The notes beneath the pieces were generated by a model. It made no database searches. It saw nothing but the letters and a program-made list of their open reading frames with translations, and was not told the DNA's origin. Positions 8,627-21,558 of a DNA stretch of 56,602 nt are shown piece by piece. The stretch's first letter is position 1. The number at the start of each line of letters is the position of its first letter. The position numbers and the translations under genes were made by a program. Source of the DNA: Deltaproteobacteria bacterium Ga0077539 (lineage in GTDB: Bacteria; Myxococcota_A; Polyangia; Polyangiales; Ga0077539); NCBI GenBank assembly GCA_001465015.1, contig LNEO01000144.1, positions 1-56,602 on the forward strand, written 5' to 3'.

Positions 8627-10252
8627 TCAGCGACGTCTCGACCGACCCGAGCGGCGCGCCAACGCGACGGCGAGCACCGACGCGAGCGCGAGCAGCGCCC
8701 GATCTCTCGTCGCGCTCGTCCCGGCGTTGACGACGACTTTGCACCCGCAGCCGCGCCCAGCGCCGTCGACGATGAGCGACGGTCTCCGCTCGTCGGTGGT
8801 CACGTCCATGACGACACCACTGTCTTGCGGAGGGACTCCGCCGTCCATCGGCGAAACGCCTCCGTCCGTGGCCGCGTCGCTCACCGAGCCCGCGTCTCGC
8901 GGCGGCTCGGGGACACACGCGCCCATCACGCATCGCTCGCCGCGCGGACACATCGCACCGTCGCACGCGTCGCGGCACGCGCCCATGACGCATCGCTGTC
9001 CCGCCATGCATGTGACCATCGAGCAGTCCGTGGCGACGCATCGACCATCGCTGCGACACGTCTCGCTCGCGGCGCAGCGACGGCACTGGCACCGAGGAAC
9101 GCACGTTCCACCGACGCACACCTGGTCGCTGTCGCACATCACGCCCGCGCAGCCATCGACGCATCGTCCGGCGCGGCAGAGCTGATCGCCTGGACACCGG
9201 ATTCCGTCGCACGCACCCACGCAACGCCCCGCCTCGCAGCGCTGGCCTTCGTTGCACGTGACTCCGACGCACGCGTCCTCGACGCACGTCCCGCGATCGG
9301 TGCAGCGAAAGCCGACGAAGCACGCTCTTTCGACGCACGGCGGAACGCACACCCCGCGATCACACACCTGCCCTATTGGACAGAGCCCCATGCCATCGTC
9401 GGTCATTCCGTTGCAGTCGTTGTCGACCCCGTCGCAGCGCTCGGCGGACGGCGCGGTGGTGGGCACGCACGTGAGCATTCCTGCCCGACATTGCTGCACG
9501 CCCTGGCCACAAGCGCCGCGCATCCCGGTCGAGCAGGGCCCGCCGGCGCCTGCGCACACGATGTTGCTCACGAGCGCGACGAAATCCGTGAAGTTGTTGT
9601 CGCCTCCGCGAAAGAGGTCCTCCCACGCGAAGTAGAACGCGTCGCGCGTGGCGCGCGAGTCGTAGGTGAGCAGGTGGATGTACCCGGTTCCTCCCGCAGC
9701 GACGCTGTCTGGATTGAATCGTCGCTCGGAGTAGTACGTGCGGCCCGTGCGGCCCGTGCGACCGCAACAGTCCCCGCCAGCGCACGTCCCGGACGCGCCG
9801 TCCTCAGGAGTGCGCAGAAAGAACGCGATTTCTCCGCCGCGATACGCGGGCTCTCGCGACAGATCGAGGTTCGCCACGGTCCCTTGCGCGGCGTCACACG
9901 GAATCAAGACGTGCAGGTCGGACTCGGCCGGCGCGCTGCCGGTCACGTTGTACCAACCAAACGCGTTGCGAAACGTCGCAGGCCCGCGCGACACGAGCGT
10001 AAACGTGAGCCTACAACCCGGAACGAACCGCTCGGGGGTCACGCCCGCGTCGCGCAGGGCGTCGATGCTCTCTCCGCGAGAGGAGAAGATCGACTGCAGA
10101 CCCATCGTCGCCGGGATGGGCGTCCCGTCCGGTTGATTGATCGCGAACGCAGCTCGCGACAACACGGTCGCGATCAAGGCAACCAGCAGCGTCGACCATA
10201 GCCTCGCGGTGCTAGACAGTGCTCTCGTCTTCACGATGCGAGAGCATCGCAC
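8627..10252 (-). CDS. Cell-surface protein with DUF4114-like domain and MYXO-CTERM-like tail
   Basis: A 541-residue exported protein. After a signal peptide (about 1-38, ending AAFA) comes a beta domain whose core WEDLFRGGDNNFTDFVALVSN resembles DUF4114. A CDGVDNDCNG loop of the MopE/putative-metal-binding type follows near residue 275. Next is a series of short Cys-rich EGF-like repeats (about 290-440) of the form CxxGQxCxxGxC, then a Pro/Asp/Gly linker. It ends with GCGCK, a hydrophobic helix and RRSGRSRRR, which fits a MYXO-CTERM sorting signal. A GTG at 10234 is an alternative start. Probably anchored, cleaved or exported to the surface; the ligand is unknown. Confidence 0.75.
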   Translation of the reverse strand: MRCSRIVKTRALSSTARLWSTLLVALIATVLSRAAFAINQPDGTPIPATMGLQSIFSSRGESIDALRDAGVTPERFVPGCRLTFTLVSRGPATFRNAFGWYNVTGSAPAESDLHVLIPCDAAQGTVANLDLSREPAYRGGEIAFFLRTPEDGASGTCAGGDCCGRTGRTGRTYYSERRFNPDSVAAGGTGYIHLLTYDSRATRDAFYFAWEDLFRGGDNNFTDFVALVSNIVCAGAGGPCSTGMRGACGQGVQQCRAGMLTCVPTTAPSAERCDGVDNDCNGMTDDGMGLCPIGQVCDRGVCVPPCVERACFVGFRCTDRGTCVEDACVGVTCNEGQRCEAGRCVGACDGIRCPGDQLCRAGRCVDGCAGVMCDSDQVCVGGTCVPRCQCRRCAASETCRSDGRCVATDCSMVTCMAGQRCVMGACRDACDGAMCPRGERCVMGACVPEPPRDAGSVSDAATDGGVSPMDGGVPPQDSGVVMDVTTDERRPSLIVDGAGRGCGCKVVVNAGTSATRDRALLALASVLAVALARRSGRSRRR

Positions 10253-10275
10253 GAGGCGCGCGCGCTCGAAACGCG

Positions 10276-10770
10276 TCAGCCTGCCGATCGTTTTCCACGA
10301 TCGGCTTGATCGACCTGGGCGCCAGGGACGAGGGCGCCGGGCCTCGGCTGCTCCCCCGAGTGCTGCCGTGCGCGACCGCCGCGCGCCGCGCGACCGCTGA
10401 CCTTCGCGAGGGCCTCAGCGCGAGTGCTGACGCAGTCGATCAGGCGGTCTTTCATCACGACCATGGCCGCGCCGCTGAGCGCGCGAATCGCAGCCGAGCG
10501 CGTCACGATGACCGTGTGCTCGATGCGAATGTCGTTGCTGTTGCAGTGCGCGATGATCCTCCCGCCCACGCCGGGCTCGACCGACTCGACCTCCGAGCAG
10601 TCGATGATGAGCCCGCGCGCGACGCCCTCGCGCGCCGTGCGCTCGAGCCACTCGAGTATCGGTGCCGCGAGAATGTGGGTGAGCGTTCCACGAATCACCA
10701 AGCAGGCGACGCCATCCGCGATCCAGAACGTCTCGGTTGCCGATTTGAAACGACGTTGACCCTCGCTCAT
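10276..10770 (-). CDS. STAS-like (anti-anti-sigma-type) protein
   Basis: A 164-residue cytoplasmic protein of which about the first 120 residues look like a STAS-type fold. There are two opening strands (FWIADGVACLVIRGTLTH), a helix, then GLIIDCSEVESVEPGVGGRII, where a Ser lies near the position usually phosphorylated in SpoIIAA-like proteins. A basic, Gln-rich tail follows. The ATG is supported by a strong GAGGAGGGGG Shine-Dalgarno sequence at 10777-10786. It lies downstream of the zinc-ribbon gene with a 150-nt gap. Alternatives are a heme/PAS-less sensor subunit or an unrelated hypothetical protein; the STAS call is by pattern only. Confidence 0.5.
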   Translation of the reverse strand: MSEGQRRFKSATETFWIADGVACLVIRGTLTHILAAPILEWLERTAREGVARGLIIDCSEVESVEPGVGGRIIAHCNSNDIRIEHTVIVTRSAAIRALSGAAMVVMKDRLIDCVSTRAEALAKVSGRAARGGRARQHSGEQPRPGALVPGAQVDQADRGKRSAG

Positions 10771-10920
10771 GGGCAGCCCCCTCCTCAGGAAGCAACGCCG
10801 ACAAACGTACCGAATCGCCGGACACGCGCAAGTCCTGGCGCGGCGCGAGGGCAGCGGATTTCACACTGCCTCCGAGGGCGCGTTCGATAGAACCGACGAA
10901 ACTCAACGATGTTTCTGTGG

Positions 10921-12102
10921 TCACGTGTGCGCGCGCTGCGCATGCGCGGTTGCATCGAGCGCCCGCGGCAAGAGCAGCGCGCTGTCGCCGTCGCCGCGGC
11001 CGAACACCAACACCAACGCGACGATGATCGCGACGACCACGAGGATCGCGAGCGTGATCTTCACCCACGAGTACGGCGCTTCGCCGCGCACCTCGCCGGT
11101 CTGTCCGTTGACCAGAAAGCGAAACGGCTTGTCGTTGTAGCGGTACGCCGCGACGTACACCGGCAAGAGCACGTGCTTGAACGTCTCGTTGGCGTACTGG
11201 TTTTGCACGACGAGTCCGCGCACGTCGTCACCGCCGACGTCGCCGCGGCATTTGCTTTGCTGCCCGCTCTCGACGGTGGACTGCGCCTTGACCCACGCGG
11301 AGGGCAGGTCGATCGCGTAGGACTCTGCGCGCCAGCCTGCGAGGTAGCCCGGGGCATAAGCCATCAAGTGCGTCGTGTCGAAGGTCGCAAAAGAGTTGGC
11401 CATCTCTTCGGGTAAACCTTTGCTGGCGCAGACCAGGACGTCGTCATAGTGATCCTGTCGTTCTCCCCAGGCAGGCTCCCACCGCGTGTGCCGCACCTCG
11501 CGTGTACGCGTGACGGTCTCGCCGTTCTCGACCGCCTGATACGTCTCGGTCTCGTAGTAGAACCAGCCGCGCTCGGCCTGCCATCGCGAGTGAACGTCGG
11601 CGTCGAACGTCCAGTAGGGGACGTAGACGCCGAAAATCTGCTCGAGCTTCGCCATGCTCTTGAGATTGGAGGGGCGAAACCACAGCCCAGCGAGCCAGCT
11701 CTTGAAGCTGTCGACCGCCTTCTCTCGCGGGATTCGAAAGGGGATCAGCGTCTCGGGCTGGATCAGGTTGGGGTCGGCCGGCGTCTGAACGACCGAGTGC
11801 GACGCACAATACGTGCAACTGACCGTCCGCTCGTTGGGCGCGGTGCTCACCGTCGCGCCGCACTCGCGGCACTGAAAGCTGATGGTCGCGACGCCCAAGC
11901 CGCGCGGCGCGCGCTGATAGCCCTCGCGCAGCGGAATCTCCGTCGCGCCTCGCGCGCCGGCAGGAACCGGAACCGGCGTCTGGTGCTTGCAGTACTTGCA
12001 CTTCAGGCCCGCCGCGGAGACGTCGAAGATCATCTCGCCCCCGCACTGCGGGCACTGAAACTGAAGCGGCTGCTGCGCGGTTGCTGGCTCTGCTTGCGTC
12101 AC
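10921..12102 (-). CDS. Zinc-ribbon membrane protein, partner of SPFH protein
   Basis: A 393-residue protein with two N-terminal treble-clef or zinc-ribbon units, CPQCGG...CKYC (about residues 15-40) and CRECGA...CTYC (about 75-105). A long unassigned body has conserved aromatics (YVPYWTFDADVHSRW, GWFYYETETYQ), and one TM helix lies near the C-terminus (WVKITLAILVVVAIIVALVLVF). I use the GTG at 12102, preceded by GAAGGA; the frame runs further upstream only as a shadow of the divergent gene. Proteins of this kind are often encoded beside SPFH 'virion core' homologues, as here. They are sometimes mis-annotated as primosomal helicases because of the ribbons, but there is no helicase domain. Confidence 0.75.
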   Translation of the reverse strand: MTQAEPATAQQPLQFQCPQCGGEMIFDVSAAGLKCKYCKHQTPVPVPAGARGATEIPLREGYQRAPRGLGVATISFQCRECGATVSTAPNERTVSCTYCASHSVVQTPADPNLIQPETLIPFRIPREKAVDSFKSWLAGLWFRPSNLKSMAKLEQIFGVYVPYWTFDADVHSRWQAERGWFYYETETYQAVENGETVTRTREVRHTRWEPAWGERQDHYDDVLVCASKGLPEEMANSFATFDTTHLMAYAPGYLAGWRAESYAIDLPSAWVKAQSTVESGQQSKCRGDVGGDDVRGLVVQNQYANETFKHVLLPVYVAAYRYNDKPFRFLVNGQTGEVRGEAPYSWVKITLAILVVVAIIVALVLVFGRGDGDSALLLPRALDATAHAQRAHT

Positions 12103-12357
12103 CCTGAAAATCCTTCTTCGAGAATATCGAGATACCGGTTGTTGCACCGGCGCGCGCGGATTATCCTTGCGCGCGATTCCGCTAGCAACGCGTTCGACGG
12201 TGTCGAACGCAGCACTACGACCAACGTCGACGGCTGTCAGAGCAACGATCGATCTCGACGGTCTGACGGTTACAGCAATCGCGTTCGGCCCGCGCCACAA
12301 GACAACTGCACTGAACAACCAACGGCAGCGACCGAACGCAACGAGGAGGACTCGGGG
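12103..12357. promoter_or_regulatory. Divergent promoter region with a perfect 21-bp dyad
   Basis: This 255-nt gap separates the zinc-ribbon gene (minus) from the SPFH gene (plus), so it must hold both promoters. At 12190-12210 there is a perfect inverted repeat, GCGTTCGAC-GGT-GTCGAACGC, with 9-bp arms and a 3-nt spacer. It could be an operator shared by both genes or a 5'-leader hairpin. The SPFH start at 12358 is fixed by AGGAGG at 12344-12349. I could not assign convincing -35/-10 elements. Confidence 0.5.
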
Positions 12358-13713
12358 ATGAGCTTTTTCAATTTCGTCAAGCAGGGCGTCCGCGAGATGG
12401 CGATTGCCCGTCCCGAGGGCAACGGTGACCTGATCTTCAAGCACCCGGACAAGACGGTTCCGCGCTTCGCTCAGGTCACTGTACGCGCCGATGAATGGGC
12501 GGTCTTCGCGCGTGAAGGTCGCCCCGCGGGTACGCTCGACGCCGGCAGGCACACGCTTCAGGGCGCCGGCATTCCGTTCTTGCAGAACCTCATCGACTCG
12601 GCGACGGGCGGTGACTTCCTGCTGAGCGAGATCTTCTTCGTGAAGCGCACGCCGTTTCCGATGCCGTTCGGCGGATCGCTCGGCCACATGATCGACCCCA
12701 TGACGGCGATCCGCGTCCGCGGCCGCTGCCACGGCGACCTGCTCATGCGCATCGAGAACCCCGAGCAGCTGATCTTCGGCTACTTCGGCATGGGCAAGTA
12801 CCAGGAGAACCCGGACATCTTCTCCTGGCTCACCGACATGTTCTTCATGACCGTGAAGAGCACGCTCGGCAAGCTCGCCAAAGAGCAGCGCCGCACGCTG
12901 CTCGACATCATGGATCTTCAGGCGGAGCTCGGCGCGGCCTTCGTTGCCAACGCGCCCGAGCTCAACCAGGTCGGCGTGCGAATCCTGCGCGTCACCAAGC
13001 TCGAGATCGACGTGCCCGCAGAGGACCTGAAGCGCTTCGACGAGATGCGCCAGAAGGTCGCCGAGCAGATGGTCGGCCTTCAGCAAGACGAGATCGCGAT
13101 CCAGCGCGCCGCGCTGCAAGCGCAGGCCGAGCAGGCCAAGGCGCAAGTCGGCGTGCAGACCGCCGCGTACCAGGCGCAGGCCAACCAGTACAAGCTGGAC
13201 CAGACGTACGCGCAGGACTCGAAGTACGTGCAGAACCTCGCCGGCGGAAACTACGGCGCGTACGCCTCCGGTCAGGCGATGATCGGCGCGGGACAGGGCA
13301 TGGCGCAGGGCGGCGGCAACGTCGGTCCCGCCGCGGCGATGGCGCAGTTCGGCGTCGGCGTCGGCGTCGCGCAAGCGTACGCTCAGGGCGTGCAGGGCGC
13401 CTTCCACGGCGTCGCTCCGGGCGCCGCTGCGTATCCGCCTGGCAAGGCTCCTCCTCCTCCGCCCGTGATGGGAGCGCCCCCGCCCCCACCGCCCGGCGGT
13501 CCCACGTACCACGTGCAGTTCGGCAGCGAGGTCGTTCAGCTCGCGGGCCCCGACGCGGTGCGCGGAGAAATCGCGCGACGCGGCGCCGACCCGGCGAGCA
13601 CCTTCCTCTGGACCGACGGAATGCCGAGCTGGAGCCCTGCGATCGTGCTCTACACGACCGCTCCGGGCGCGCCTCCGGGACCTCCTCCTCCTCCTGCTCC
13701 CGTCGGGGCGTGA
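12358..13713 (+). CDS. SPFH domain protein with C-terminal GYF_2-like domain
   Basis: A 451-residue cytoplasmic or membrane-associated protein of the SPFH 'virion core' (COG4260/YdjI) type. The core spans about residues 20-250 (MAIARPEGNGDLIFKHPD, FAQVTVRADEWAVFAREG, then the strand-rich SPFH fold ending LEIDVPAEDLKRFDEMR). An Ala/Gln-rich coiled region follows to about 290, then a Gly/Ala-rich stretch and Pro runs. The end is a domain resembling GYF_2 (YHVQFGSEVVQLAGPD...FLWTDGMPSWSPA), usually a peptide- or membrane-protein-binding module. SPFH proteins form membrane-associated oligomeric scaffolds; the function of this subgroup is poorly known. Divergent zinc-ribbon partner upstream. Confidence 0.85.
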   Translation: MSFFNFVKQGVREMAIARPEGNGDLIFKHPDKTVPRFAQVTVRADEWAVFAREGRPAGTLDAGRHTLQGAGIPFLQNLIDSATGGDFLLSEIFFVKRTPFPMPFGGSLGHMIDPMTAIRVRGRCHGDLLMRIENPEQLIFGYFGMGKYQENPDIFSWLTDMFFMTVKSTLGKLAKEQRRTLLDIMDLQAELGAAFVANAPELNQVGVRILRVTKLEIDVPAEDLKRFDEMRQKVAEQMVGLQQDEIAIQRAALQAQAEQAKAQVGVQTAAYQAQANQYKLDQTYAQDSKYVQNLAGGNYGAYASGQAMIGAGQGMAQGGGNVGPAAAMAQFGVGVGVAQAYAQGVQGAFHGVAPGAAAYPPGKAPPPPPVMGAPPPPPPGGPTYHVQFGSEVVQLAGPDAVRGEIARRGADPASTFLWTDGMPSWSPAIVLYTTAPGAPPGPPPPPAPVGA

Positions 13714-13718
13714 TCGCG

Positions 13719-13736
13719 GCTTCGTTCGAGCGAAGC
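13719..13736 (+). terminator. Hairpin after the SPFH gene
   Basis: GCTTCG-TTCGAG-CGAAGC forms a 6-bp stem with a 6-nt loop, starting 6 nt after the SPFH stop codon. There is no T-tract, as is usual at this GC content, so it may be a weak terminator or an RNA-end stabiliser rather than a classical intrinsic terminator. Confidence 0.35.
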
Positions 13737-13769
13737 TAGCTCTCGAGTTGGGGGGTCACGGACTCGACG

Positions 13770-14609
13770 ATGGATCCAGCGCTCCTCGCAAAGCTCGTCG
13801 GCGCGCTGCTCCTCGCGTGGTGGCACGCGAGCATCGAGCGCGAGGGCAGGCGTCACGAGGCGCTCTGGGCTTCTCTGCTTCGTCCAGAGAGCCAAAAGAC
13901 GCGCGTGTGGAAGAAGGGCCCTGTCCTGCTTCCCATCGTCATCGTCGACGACACCGGCGCGAAGGTGAACCTCGGAACGTCCTTCGAAACGCCCGAGTCG
14001 ATGACTTCGAGCACGACGCTCGACAGCGAGGCGATCATCGTCGAGGTCGAGGACGGGCCTCGCCTCGCGCTCACCCGAGGAGCGAAGATCGTCGTGAACA
14101 ACGTCGTCGGCGCAGACCGAAAGCTCCTGCGCGTCGTGACGACAGCGTCCGGCGCCGAGCAAGAGTTCAACTTCGAGCTCGCGCCGGGGCAAAAGCTCTG
14201 GCTCGTCGGTGAGCTGACGCGAGACGTGACCGATCAGAAGGGCGGCCCTTTTCGCGGGTATTTCGCAGGAGAAATCGCTCCGATCGACGGCAGCTATCAC
14301 CTCTCGAGCGCGCCGCCCAACAAGTGGATCTCCGGCTGCGGATACCCGCTGGCGATCGGAGGCGCGGCGCTGGCGGCGTTGGCGGCGCTCATGGGCTCGA
14401 CCGTCGGGCTGGGGATCGCAGCGACGTTCATGCTCCTCACGATCGGCATGCAGAAGATCACCCTTCCAGCGCCGCCGCCGAAGAGCGCGGACAGCGCGAG
14501 CGCCACCGGCGTTCGCGTCGAGGGCGCGAGCGAGCCGCACGACGCGCAGCAAGCCGAGCGAGCATCACCTAGCGAATCGAGCGAAGAGTCTGCGCGCCGC
14601 GCTCGCTGA
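13770..14609 (+). CDS. Membrane protein of unknown function
   Basis: A 279-residue protein with an N-terminal hydrophobic segment (LLAKLVGALLLAWWHA), a long soluble domain and two closely spaced TM helices at about residues 195-230 (YPLAIGGAALAALAALMG, then VGLGIAATFMLLTIGM). An acidic/Ser-rich C-terminal tail follows. The soluble part is strand-rich (PVLLPIVIVDDTGAKVNL, EAIIVEVEDGPRLAL, LWLVGELTRDV). This layout resembles the membrane-anchored GIDE/MULAN-type 'BAM' domain proteins, but I would not assign it on sight. It starts 56 nt after the SPFH gene in the same direction and may work with it. Confidence 0.55.
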   Translation: MDPALLAKLVGALLLAWWHASIEREGRRHEALWASLLRPESQKTRVWKKGPVLLPIVIVDDTGAKVNLGTSFETPESMTSSTTLDSEAIIVEVEDGPRLALTRGAKIVVNNVVGADRKLLRVVTTASGAEQEFNFELAPGQKLWLVGELTRDVTDQKGGPFRGYFAGEIAPIDGSYHLSSAPPNKWISGCGYPLAIGGAALAALAALMGSTVGLGIAATFMLLTIGMQKITLPAPPPKSADSASATGVRVEGASEPHDAQQAERASPSESSEESARRAR

Positions 14610-14645
14610 TCGCCCAGAACCGAGCGCTCGAGGCTGCGCGGCCCG

Positions 14646-14672
14646 CGCTGTCGCGCCGCGTTCGCGACAGCG
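14646..14672. terminator. Strong hairpin between convergent genes
   Basis: CGCTGTCGCG-CCGCGTT-CGCGACAGCG: a perfect 10-bp GC-rich stem with a 7-nt loop. It lies in the 95-nt gap between the stop of the membrane protein gene (plus) and the stop of the dctA-like gene (minus). It reads as a hairpin on both strands, so it is a good candidate for a bidirectional terminator, although no T-run follows on either strand. Confidence 0.6.
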
Positions 14673-14704
14673 ACCGCGGCGACGCCTGGATGCCATCACA
14701 CAAC

Positions 14705-19081
<4,377 letters not shown>

Positions 19082-19183
19082 CCGCGGGAACATCGCGGCG
19101 CGGTCCGTCGTTGTCGACTCTGTCTGCCGGGCGCGGTGCGAATTCGCCAACCGACCCGTGATCGCGCTAGAGAACACGCCGCA

Positions 19184-20185
19184 ATGAGACCGCAGAACGT
19201 CGCCGTCGTCGGCGCCACCGGAGCTGTGGGGCACGAGATGCTCCGCGTACTCGCGCAGCGCGCTTTTCCGCTCGCATCGCTGCGCTTGATCGCCTCCCCT
19301 GCGTCCGCAGGGAAGAAGGTCGCCTTCGACGGCAAGGAGCACACGCTCGTCGCCCCGTCGCGCGAGGCGTTTTCGGGGTTGGACCTCGCGCTGTTCTCCG
19401 CGGGAGCGTCGGTGGCGCGCGAGTGGGGCCCCGTGGCAGCAGAGCTCGGCGCGCTCGTGGTCGACAACTCGTCGGCGTTTCGCCAGGACCCTGAGATTCC
19501 GCTGGTCGTTCCCGAGGTCAACGCGCACGCGCTCGCGGACAACCCGCGTCGCATCGTGGCCAACCCCAACTGCAGCACCATTCAGATGGTGGTCGCCCTC
19601 GCCCCGTTGCACAGGGTGTTTGGCCTCGAGCAAGTCGTGGTGAGCACGTATCAAGCGATCTCGGGCAAGGGCGCCCGCGCGCTCGACGAGTTCGACGCGC
19701 AAGAGAGAGACCTCGCGGCCGGACGAGAGCCGACGCACTCGGTTCTCCCAGGCGTTCTCGCGCAAAACCTCCTGTGCGACTGGAAGCACGGCGACGACGG
19801 ATGGAGCGAAGAAGAGCGCAAGATGGTCTTCGAGACGCGCAAGATCATGGGGCTCCCGTCGCTCCCGGTGTCGCCTACGACCGTGCGCGTTCCGGTCCGC
19901 AACGCGCACAGCGAGTCGGTGTGGGCGCGCTTCAGCCGTCCCGTCACCCGCGCCGAGGCCCTCGAGGTTCTTCGCGGCGCCGAGGGAGTGACCGTGCAGG
20001 CCGACAGCGGCCCCGGCCTCCACCCGCAGCCCCGCCTCGCCTCGGGCCGAGACGACGTCTTCGTCGGAAGAGTGCGCGAGGACGCGTCCGACAAGCGCGC
20101 GCTGCACTTGTTCGTGGTGAGCGACAACGTCCGCAAAGGCGCCGCCCTCAACGCCGTGCAAATCGCCGAGCGCGTGCTTCGATAA
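19184..20185 (+). CDS. asd: Aspartate-semialdehyde dehydrogenase
   Basis: Asd reduces aspartyl phosphate to aspartate semialdehyde with NADPH, the branch point to lysine, diaminopimelate, threonine and methionine; cytoplasmic. The 333 residues match the family. Seen: the NADP loop VVGATGAVGHEMLRVL at residues 8-23, the catalytic Cys130 in ANPNCSTIQ, the STYQAISGKGA segment, and the VPVRNAHSE motif (near residue 235) with the conserved His. The ATG at 19184 puts the first strand at the N-terminus; an in-frame start 48 nt upstream adds an unrelated tail. It stands alone, 102 nt after the BRCT gene and 173 nt before the next gene. Confidence 0.93.
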   Translation: MRPQNVAVVGATGAVGHEMLRVLAQRAFPLASLRLIASPASAGKKVAFDGKEHTLVAPSREAFSGLDLALFSAGASVAREWGPVAAELGALVVDNSSAFRQDPEIPLVVPEVNAHALADNPRRIVANPNCSTIQMVVALAPLHRVFGLEQVVVSTYQAISGKGARALDEFDAQERDLAAGREPTHSVLPGVLAQNLLCDWKHGDDGWSEEERKMVFETRKIMGLPSLPVSPTTVRVPVRNAHSESVWARFSRPVTRAEALEVLRGAEGVTVQADSGPGLHPQPRLASGRDDVFVGRVREDASDKRALHLFVVSDNVRKGAALNAVQIAERVLR

Positions 20186-20263
20186 GCCGATCTCTCTGTT
20201 CGAGATACGCCGTCGGCGAAGCTGGCGGTTTTGCCAAACACGGTCGGCGTCCAGACGCCCGCA

Positions 20264-20278
20264 GTGACAATCTGTCAC
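20264..20278. promoter_or_regulatory. Perfect 15-bp palindrome, possible operator
   Basis: GTGACA-ATC-TGTCAC lies in the 173-nt gap between asd and the surface-protein operon, 80 nt before the ATG at 20359. The 6-bp arms are perfect and the 3-nt spacer is typical of a dimeric regulator site. No T-run follows, so an operator is preferred over an asd terminator, but both are possible. Confidence 0.4.
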
Positions 20279-20358
20279 AGCAGTGTTCACCTCCCCCGTT
20301 GATTTTCGAGGACAAATCTCGAAACTCCGCGGCACTCTCGTTGCTCGGACCTTCCTCG

Positions 20359-21558
20359 ATGCGATGGCTTTCGACCGCTCTGGTCGCTGCGTGTGTGTGT
20401 GCTTCGTCGACGGCTTTCGCGCAGGCCGTGACGTTTACCAATGTGATCCGCAACGGCTCGCCGCGAGCCAGCGAGAACGGCGGACGAATCCTCACGCGCG
20501 ACGAGCCGCTCGGCGCCCGCGACTGCCCGTGTGAGTCGTGGACGTTCGAGGGGACGATCATGCCCGTCCCGACCGCGCGCACCCTGGAGTGGTGGATCGG
20601 CAACTCGGCGACGGCTTGCGCGACGGCGACCAATCGCTTTCCAGCGATGAACGCGACGTGCTGGCCGCTCGATCGGTTGGGGATCAACGCGGCGCTGCCG
20701 ATCGCGAGCAATCGATTCTCCGTCACGATTCCTGGGCGGTGGATCGTCGATCCGCTCACGCAGACGTGCATGCCCCCTGCGAGCATCAGCGCTGGGTCGA
20801 ACGTGCACGTGACCGCGATGCTCCGGCCACCGGACGACATGGTTCCGCTCGGAACAGTGCCCGTGACCGTGAGCGTCGCGCGCCCAGTGACCGTGCAGAG
20901 CGTGACCGCGTCCGGCGCAGAGTCGAGCGCCGTGGTCGAGTGGCAGCACCTTCGTGCAGAGGATGGCGGCACCGCGCAGGTCCCCGCGAACACCGCGGGT
21001 TACTACGTCCTCTGCTTGCCCCGCATCGTAGGCTACGACGCGGGGTTGAGCTCCACCGCGTGCGCGCCGATCGTCACCGACAGCGGAGCGTCCGACGCTG
21101 CGGCGACAGACGCGACGAGTACCGCTGACGCGACCGCGATGGACTCGAGCAGCGGCGGCGGCTCGTGCGGGAGCGAGACGCTCCCTGCAGCCTTCGACCC
21201 CAACAGCGACTCGCAGCTGGCGCAATACGCGTGCTCGCCGCTGCTCGCCACGGGGACCTCGCGCTACACCGTCACCGGGCTCACCAACGGCTCGAGCTAT
21301 CGCTTCGCAGTGGTCGCGCAGGACAACGCCGGGACGCGCTCGACGCCGTCGACGTTTACCTCGTGCGTGAGCCCCGAGGAGGTCACGGACTTCTGGGAGC
21401 GCTACCGACAGAACCCCGGAATGACCGCGGCGCCCGGCTGCAGCACGACGCCCTCTCGCTTCGCGAGGACGCTGCCGGCAGGCTGGCTCGCCTTCGGTCT
21501 GGCGCTCGCCGCGATCGGCGCACACAGAATCAACGCACGCAAGGACTCTCGATCGTGA
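20359..21558 (+). CDS. Exported fibronectin III-like surface protein
   Basis: A 399-residue exported protein. The signal peptide ends CASSTAFAQA at about residue 22. Two beta domains follow; the second reads like a fibronectin type III module (ASGAESSAVVEWQHL... TSRYTVTGLTNGSSYRFAVVAQDNAGTRS), with an Asp/Ala/Ser-rich, probably disordered insertion at about 235-265. The C-terminus has a hydrophobic helix (LPAGWLAFGLALAAIGA) and a basic tail (HRINARKDSRS), like a membrane-anchoring or sorting tail. The stop overlaps the start of the barrel gene (TGATG), so the two are coupled. Likely a surface or periplasmic partner of the barrel. Confidence 0.65.
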   Translation: MRWLSTALVAACVCASSTAFAQAVTFTNVIRNGSPRASENGGRILTRDEPLGARDCPCESWTFEGTIMPVPTARTLEWWIGNSATACATATNRFPAMNATCWPLDRLGINAALPIASNRFSVTIPGRWIVDPLTQTCMPPASISAGSNVHVTAMLRPPDDMVPLGTVPVTVSVARPVTVQSVTASGAESSAVVEWQHLRAEDGGTAQVPANTAGYYVLCLPRIVGYDAGLSSTACAPIVTDSGASDAAATDATSTADATAMDSSSGGGSCGSETLPAAFDPNSDSQLAQYACSPLLATGTSRYTVTGLTNGSSYRFAVVAQDNAGTRSTPSTFTSCVSPEEVTDFWERYRQNPGMTAAPGCSTTPSRFARTLPAGWLAFGLALAAIGAHRINARKDSRS

